Source: Amycolatopsis sp. FBCC-B4732
GTDB taxonomy: Bacteria; Actinomycetota; Actinomycetes; Mycobacteriales; Pseudonocardiaceae
DNA: 64,000 nucleotides
Direction of reading: 5' to 3'
Assembly: GCF_023008405.1 (NCBI RefSeq)
Contig: NZ_CP095376.1
Span: 7,420,501 to 7,484,500, forward strand
The notes below the pieces were generated by a model, which worked only from the letters and a program-made list of their open reading frames with translations, ran no database searches and had not been told where the DNA came from. Below, one piece after another: positions 59,787 to 64,000 of this stretch (position 1 is its first letter; each line of letters opens with the position of its first letter). The translations under genes and the position numbers were made by a program.

Positions 59787-60100
59787 CAGCGGTTACCCCC
59801 GGCCTGGTTCGCCGTCGCGCTCGCGTTCTGCTCCTGCGCGGTGTACTTGCCCCCGGCCGTCCCGATCCCGCTGCCCAGGTTCATGAGGGCGTTCGACAGC
59901 CCCGTCATGCCCGCGCCGATCTCGTCGATCCCGGCCTTGTACTTCCCGAAGCCCTCTTGGTGCACGCGGCCGAAGTCCGCGGCGGCGATCTCGGTCGGCG
60001 CGACCTTCTTCGCTTCCGCCCCCGGGTCGTCGGCGGCGTCCGCGAGGCGGACCTGCGCCCGCGTCATCGCTTCCGAACTCGCTGCATACCCGTCTGGCAT
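59786..60100 (-). CDS. small helical WXG100/EspC-like protein
   Basis: 104 residues from the ATG at 60100, which has AAGGGG eight bases upstream. Size and helix-turn-helix look (MTRAQVRLADAADDPGAEAK, then FGKYKAGIDEIGAGMTGLSNALMNL) fit the WXG100/ESX-associated class, although the WXG motif itself is absent (turn near FGRVHQEGF). First gene of the unit and coupled to the 838-residue protein, so a secretion partner is likely. No ESX core genes are in the window. Confidence 0.72.
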   Translation of the reverse strand: MPDGYAASSEAMTRAQVRLADAADDPGAEAKKVAPTEIAAADFGRVHQEGFGKYKAGIDEIGAGMTGLSNALMNLGSGIGTAGGKYTAQEQNASATANQAGGNR

Positions 60101-60244
60101 GGTCGCTGCCCCCTTCGATCCCACAGTCCCTGGCTCGGGTTTTCAAGACTGTGACGCGCCCGGCCGCCGTTCGGTGCCGTCGCAGATGCACACAGAGTCT
60201 AGCGGTCGGCCCCGCGCCCTACCTGGGCTTTGCCGAACTGCGCC

Positions 60245-60514
60245 TCACCCGGTCGGGCGTTGCGCGGCGACCGCCTCGGCGATCACCTCGGCCACGCCGC
60301 GGACGTCCACCAGCCGGTCGAGCTCGTCGAGGTCGACCGAAACGCCGTAGGTGACTTCGGCCCGCGCGAGCAGCTGGATCCGCTGCCGGGACGTCATGCC
60401 CAGCTCGTCGAACGGCGTGACGTCGGTCAGCCGCTCCGGCGGGATCTCCAGCGCGAAGCAGATGATCCGCCTGAGCTCCTCGACGTACGCGCCCGGGTCA
60501 GCCATGCCGCTCAT
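60245..60514 (-). CDS. acyl carrier protein
   Basis: 89 residues. ACP-like helices with the carrier Ser in ELGMTSRQRIQLLARAEV; the usual Asp before Ser is Thr. The start overlaps the end of the FAAL gene by 17 bases, so the ligase probably loads this carrier. ATG at 60514 (60505 also possible). Lies downstream of, and in the same direction as, the ligase. Confidence 0.87.
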   Translation of the reverse strand: MSGMADPGAYVEELRRIICFALEIPPERLTDVTPFDELGMTSRQRIQLLARAEVTYGVSVDLDELDRLVDVRGVAEVIAEAVAAQRPTG

Positions 60515-62087
60515 TCTCGCCCCACCAGCGGTCGCGGGCCGCGGCGCGGGCCACCTTGCCGCTGGAGGTCCGCGGCACCGCGCCCGGCGGGACCAGCCAC
60601 AGGCCACGCAGCGGCAGGTCGTGCCCCGCCGAAACGGCCCGCCGCACGGCCTTCTCCACCGACTCGTCCGGGGCCGCGCAGCCGGCCACGACCGCGACCC
60701 CCTCACCGCGGGCGTCCCGGACGGCGAACGCGGCGACCCGGCCGGCCCGCACGGCCGGGTGCGCGGCCTCGACGGTGGCCTCGACGTCCTGCGGGTAGTG
60801 GTTGCGGCCGTCGACGATGATCAGGTCCTTGAGCCGGCCGGTGACGTACAGCAGTCCTTCGCGGACGAAGCCGAGGTCCCCGGTGGCCAGCCAGCCGTCG
60901 GCCGCCAGCGGGTCCTCCCGGCCCCAGTACCGGTCGGCGACGTTCGGGCCGGACACCTGGATCTCGCCGACCTCGCCGTCCGGCCGGAGCTCGCCGGTCG
61001 CTTTGTCGACGATCCGGATCCGCTGCCCGTACGGCCGCCCCGCGGACACCAGCGGTTCGCCGCGCTCGGACGTCGTCACGGTCGCGCCCTCGTCGCCGGT
61101 GCTCGTGACGAAGACCGTCGCCTCGGCCAGCCCGTAGCACGGCTTGTGCGCCGCGCGCGGCAGCCCGAACGGCGCGAACGCCCGCTCGAACGCCTCGACG
61201 GTGGCCGCGCGGACGGGCTCGCTGCCGTTGAGCACGGAGTTGACGTGCGAGAGGTCGACGGCCTCCAGCTCCCCCGCCGCTTCGGCGGCCAGGTCGAACG
61301 CGAAGTTCGGCGCCGCGGTGATCGCGCCCGGGTAGCCGGCCAGCAGCCGGATCCAGCGCAGCGGGTCGCGCACGAACTCCATCGGCGTGAAGAACACCGA
61401 CCGCGAGCCGAGGAAGACCGGCGTGCCGATGAGCAGGACCAGCCCCATGTCGTGGAAGAACGGGACCCAGCCGGCCAGCGGTGTCGACGCGTCGGCGTGG
61501 TAGCAGCGGGTGGTCTGCCAGCAGCTGGCCACCAGCGCGCGGTGGGAGATCACGGCGGCGGCCGGGCGCCGCGTCGAGCCCGACGTGTACTGCAGGTAGG
61601 CGGGGTCCGACATCGCCACTTCGGCGGGCGGCTCGGTGTCGTCGGGCCCGATGTCCTCGAGCGCGAGCACGACGTCCGGCGCACCGGCCAGCGAGGCCGT
61701 CTTCTCGAGCAGGTTCTTCGAGGTCAGGCACACCGCCGGACCGGCGTCGGCGAAGGCCGATTCGATCCGGGCGGCGTGGGTGCGGCCGGTCGGGACGGAC
61801 AGCGGCATCGCCACGAGCCCCGCGTAGAGCGTGCCGAGGAACGCGACGACGTACTCGAGGTCCTGGCGGGCGACGATCGCCACGCGGTCGCCCGGCCGGG
61901 TGTGGCGGCGCAGTTCGCGGGCGACACCGCGGACGCGCGCGAGCACCTGCGGCCAGGTCAGCGTGTGCTCCGCCGGTCCGGGGAAGGTCAAGCACGTGAA
62001 GGCCGGGCGGTCTTCGGCGGCGTTGCGGAGCAGGTGGTCCGTGAACGGCGTGGCCAGGACCTCGTCCGGGACGGCTGCGGGCGGCAC
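60498..62087 (-). CDS. fatty-acyl-AMP ligase (FAAL)
   Basis: 529 residues, ANL superfamily. P-loop YTSGSTRRPAAAVISH lacks the Gly-Lys pair as in mycobacterial FAALs; other motifs: GWVPFFHDMGLV, PNFAFDL, YGLAEATVFVTS, GWLATGDLGF and the hinge GRLKDLIIVDGRNHYPQD (in parts), and catalytic Lys in TSSGKVAR. FAALs activate a fatty acid as acyl-AMP and pass it to an ACP rather than to CoA; the ACP gene follows directly. GTG start 30 bases from the divergent P450 start. Confidence 0.93.
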   Translation of the reverse strand: MPPAAVPDEVLATPFTDHLLRNAAEDRPAFTCLTFPGPAEHTLTWPQVLARVRGVARELRRHTRPGDRVAIVARQDLEYVVAFLGTLYAGLVAMPLSVPTGRTHAARIESAFADAGPAVCLTSKNLLEKTASLAGAPDVVLALEDIGPDDTEPPAEVAMSDPAYLQYTSGSTRRPAAAVISHRALVASCWQTTRCYHADASTPLAGWVPFFHDMGLVLLIGTPVFLGSRSVFFTPMEFVRDPLRWIRLLAGYPGAITAAPNFAFDLAAEAAGELEAVDLSHVNSVLNGSEPVRAATVEAFERAFAPFGLPRAAHKPCYGLAEATVFVTSTGDEGATVTTSERGEPLVSAGRPYGQRIRIVDKATGELRPDGEVGEIQVSGPNVADRYWGREDPLAADGWLATGDLGFVREGLLYVTGRLKDLIIVDGRNHYPQDVEATVEAAHPAVRAGRVAAFAVRDARGEGVAVVAGCAAPDESVEKAVRRAVSAGHDLPLRGLWLVPPGAVPRTSSGKVARAAARDRWWGENERHG

Positions 62088-62117
62088 GGCCCCATCCTGC
62101 CCTACCGTTGGCGGGCG
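62088..62117. promoter_or_regulatory. 30-base divergent promoter of FAAL-ACP and P450
   Basis: The start codons of the FAAL (minus) and P450 (plus) genes are only 30 bases apart. TACCGT (62103-62108) is a -10 box for the plus strand, nine bases before the ATG; CAGGAT on the minus strand fits a leaderless start six bases before the GTG. The -35 regions would lie inside the opposite gene, so the two promoters must overlap and are probably co-regulated or exclusive. Confidence 0.6.
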
Positions 62118-63002
62118 ATGGACCAGTTCGAAGAGCACGGGATCGGCGTCGTCACCGGACGCGACGCGAGCGCGCGGGCCCTGCGCTCGCCGGACCTGAC
62201 GTCGGACCCCGGTGGCGGCTCGCCCAGCGTGCTGCTGCGCGACGGCGAGGGGCACACGCGGCTGCGCGGGGTGCTGCGGGAGATCATCGCCGGGCTGGAG
62301 CCGCTGCCGGCGCCGGTGCTCGCCGGGATCGAGGCCGTGGTGGCCGGGCTGGGCCCGGCATTCGACCTCGTGCGCGACTTCGCGCGGCCGGTGGCGGGCG
62401 CGGTGACGTCGGCGGTGCTGGGGATCCCCCTCGACGACGCCTTCCTGGACCGCCTGGAGGCGACGACGGCGAACCTCGACGTCTTCGGCGGCACGGACCG
62501 GGCCGGGCAGGCGGCCGCGTTCCGGCTCGCGGTGCAGCTGAGCCGCACCCCGGCCGGGCCGGGCGGCCTGACGGCGTTGCGGGAGGCGCATGCGGACGGG
62601 CGGCTCGACGAGGACGAGCTGACGTTCACCCCGGTGGTGCTCGCGCACGCCGCCTACGAAAACTCGCTGAACTTCCTGGCCTGCGCCGGGCTGGCACTGG
62701 CCACCTCGGGGCCGAGGTCCGTGCGCGAGCTGGTGACGGAGATCTGCCCGGCCCGGTACGTCCTGCGCTTCGGCGCCGACGGTCCGGTGGCGGTCTCGCT
62801 GGCCGACGGCCTGCCGTTCGGGCTGGGCCGCCACGCGTGCCCGGGTTCCGGGGTGGCGCTCGCCGAGGGCGAGGTCGCGCTGGGAGCGCTGGCGAAGGTC
62901 CTGGCGCCGGGCTGCGACGTCACCGACGTGGCCTGGAAGACCCACCCGGTGTTCCACGGCCTGGCCTCGGCGCGGGTGGTCGTGAGTGGTCAGGCGGGTT
63001 AG
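62118..63002 (+). CDS. compact atypical cytochrome P450
   Basis: 294 residues against about 400 for usual bacterial P450s; the first 60 or so residues of the fold are missing. Recognisable parts: C-helix HTRLR (46-50), heme loop FGLGRHACPG with Cys241. The K-helix ExxR reads ELVT (204-207), losing Arg, and the I-helix acid/Thr pair is EN in AHAAYENSLNF. Heme binding is likely but normal oxygen activation is doubtful. Its neighbours suggest an acyl-ACP substrate. The stop codon lies inside the convergent-end hairpin. Confidence 0.88.
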   Translation: MDQFEEHGIGVVTGRDASARALRSPDLTSDPGGGSPSVLLRDGEGHTRLRGVLREIIAGLEPLPAPVLAGIEAVVAGLGPAFDLVRDFARPVAGAVTSAVLGIPLDDAFLDRLEATTANLDVFGGTDRAGQAAAFRLAVQLSRTPAGPGGLTALREAHADGRLDEDELTFTPVVLAHAAYENSLNFLACAGLALATSGPRSVRELVTEICPARYVLRFGADGPVAVSLADGLPFGLGRHACPGSGVALAEGEVALGALAKVLAPGCDVTDVAWKTHPVFHGLASARVVVSGQAG

Positions 63003-63023
63003 AACCCGCCTGAACACTCACGA
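62980..63023. terminator. convergent-end hairpin, copy 4 of the TGTTCAG family
   Basis: TCGTGAGTGGTCAGGCGGGTT / AACCCGCCTGAACACTCACGA, one mismatch in 21 bases. It holds the P450 stop codon and ends 4 bases before the glmM stop. Confidence 0.9.
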
Positions 63024-63027
63024 CCGG

Positions 63028-64000
63028 TTACGAGACCGCTGAGACGACGCCCGCGAGCCGGTCGGCCGCCGCCTGGGCGGTGGCCTGGGCCGGGGCCTCG
63101 ACCATCACGCGGACCAGCTGCTCGGTGCCGGACGGGCGCAGCAGCACCCGGCCCTCCTCACCCAGCTCGGCTTCGACCGCGCCGACGGCGTCGCGGACCT
63201 CGCTCGAGTCCGCCACCGCCGCCTTGTCCGCGACCGGGACGTTCACCAGGACCTGCGGCAGCCGGTTCATCACGGCGGCGAGGTCGGCCAGCGACTTGCC
63301 CGTGTCGGCCATGCGGCTCATCAGGCGCAACGCGGTGAGCAGGCCGTCGCCGGTGGTGGCGTGGGCCGGGAGCACGACGTGGCCGGACTGCTCGCCGCCG
63401 AGGGCGAGGCCGCTGGCGCGGAGCTCCTCGAGGACGTACCGGTCGCCGACCGCCGTCGTCACGACGTTGACGCCGTTGGCCTTCATCGCCAGGTGCAGGC
63501 CGAGGTTGCTCATCACGGTCGCGACCAGCGTGTCCTTGGTCAGCTCGCCGGCCTCGGCCAGCGCGAGCGCCAGCACCGCCATGATCTGGTCGCCGTCGAT
63601 CAGCTCGCCGGCGGAGTCGACGGCCACGCAGCGGTCGGCGTCGCCGTCGTGCGCGATGCCGAGGTCGGCGCCGTGCGCGACGACGGCCTCGCGCAGTTCG
63701 TCGGGGTGGTTGGAGCCGCAGTGGTCGTTGATGTTGACGCCGTCGGGGTCGGCGTGCAGCGCGACGACCTCGGCGCCGGCGCGGCGGTAGACCTCGGGCG
63801 CGGCCGCGGCGGAAGCGCCGTTCGCGCAGTCGACGACGACCTTCAGCCCGGCGAGCGAGCTCGGGGTCGCGCCGAGCAGGTGGGTGGCGTAGCGGTCGAG
63901 GGCGTCGTCGACGGTGGCGACGCGGCCGACGCCGCTGCCGGTCGGGCGGATCGCGTCGCCGGAGAGGCCGGCCTCGATCTCGTCCTCGATGCCGTCGGGG
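63028..64000 (-). CDS. glmM: phosphoglucosamine mutase (5' part beyond window)
   Basis: The frame is open to the window edge, giving the C-terminal 323 or so residues of an enzyme usually about 445 long. It keeps the metal loop DGDADRC, the sugar-binding [10 protein letters not shown] and the phosphate-binding end [17 protein letters not shown]. The phosphoserine loop lies upstream, outside the window. Converts glucosamine-6-phosphate to glucosamine-1-phosphate, following GlmS. Confidence 0.95.
   Translation of the reverse strand, partial: PDGIEDEIEAGLSGDAIRPTGSGVGRVATVDDALDRYATHLLGATPSSLAGLKVVVDCANGASAAAAPEVYRRAGAEVVALHADPDGVNINDHCGSNHPDELREAVVAHGADLGIAHDGDADRCVAVDSAGELIDGDQIMAVLALALAEAGELTKDTLVATVMSNLGLHLAMKANGVNVVTTAVGDRYVLEELRASGLALGGEQSGHVVLPAHATTGDGLLTALRLMSRMADTGKSLADLAAVMNRLPQVLVNVPVADKAAVADSSEVRDAVGAVEAELGEEGRVLLRPSGTEQLVRVMVEAPAQATAQAAADRLAGVVSAVS

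Noticed and set aside
60245..63002. Part of a large polyketide or non-ribosomal peptide cluster
   Set aside because: Neighbours on both sides are the secretion-like unit and glmM; no KS, A-C or tailoring genes accompany the cassette.

Overview
The window looks like chromosomal DNA of a high-GC actinomycete of the Pseudonocardiaceae, most likely Amycolatopsis or a close relative. This rests on very high third-position GC, many GTG starts and leaderless starts (a TANNNT box 6-9 bases before the start codon), mycothiol-type DinB/maleylpyruvate-isomerase-fold proteins, WhiB, BldM-like and ShbA/RsdA regulators, and gene order. The order (cholesterol-oxidase-like GMC protein, guaB3, guaB, DUF5319, anti-sigma/SigD, whiB, groEL1-groES, tsaD-rimI-tsaB, tsaE, alr, nnrD, glmS, glmM) follows the backbone remembered from Mycobacterium tuberculosis (choD-guaB3-guaB2 ... 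sigD ... whiB3-groEL1-groES ... alr ... glmS ... glmM) and partly Streptomyces (bldM-shbA-guaB). No rRNA, tRNA, insertion sequence, prophage or CRISPR array was seen.

Layout. 1-5.2 kb: two membrane-anchored secreted-domain proteins, a Ser/Thr kinase, and a second kinase-like protein that has lost catalytic residues. 5.2-11 kb: LysR regulator, EamA exporter, and a PspC-type histidine kinase/response regulator pair divergent from another PspC protein. 11-17 kb: guaA, a DinB-like protein, a rhomboid-like protein, an alcohol dehydrogenase and an aldehyde dehydrogenase. 17-21.4 kb: Tat-exported flavin oxidase, mycothiol-type protein, ChoD-like oxidase. 21.5-34.3 kb: purine genes guaB3/guaB, sigma factor and anti-sigma factor, a BldM-like regulator lacking the phospho-acceptor Asp, MerR, WhiB, then groEL1/groES under a CIRCE operator. 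34.6-41 kb: an amidase and a surface locus (GT2 glycosyltransferase, exosortase-like enzyme, candidate anchored substrate, a 59-residue LAxTG mini-protein, WecB-type epimerase). 41-48.8 kb: the t6A tRNA-modification genes tsaD-rimI-tsaB and tsaE with alr, around a MatB-like ligase/carboxyltransferase pair. 48.9-52.2 kb: DeoR-xylB-malK sugar operon. 52.3-55.7 kb: nnrD and glmS. 56.8-60.1 kb: three genes with type VII secretion-cargo character. 60.2-63 kb: ACP, fatty-acyl-AMP ligase and a compact atypical P450. 63 kb to the end: partial glmM.

How genes work together: glmS and glmM (UDP-GlcNAc precursors), alr (D-Ala), wecB and the amidase all bear on the envelope; guaA, guaB and guaB3 handle guanine nucleotides; tsaB, tsaD and tsaE make t6A; ShbA/RsdA, BldM-like and WhiB are developmental or stress regulators clustered between guaB and groEL.

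The most interesting items are: (a) the exosortase/anchor-substrate/LAxTG mini-protein locus; (b) the ACP-FAAL-P450 cassette whose P450 lacks the ExxR Arg and the I-helix Thr; (c) a family of four near-identical 44-45 bp hairpins (TCGTGAGTGTTCAG arms) sitting exactly at convergent gene ends and containing stop codons; (d) duplicated 3'-end fragments of groEL and guaB3; (e) a kinase/pseudokinase tandem; (f) a BldM-like protein with Gly at position 54.
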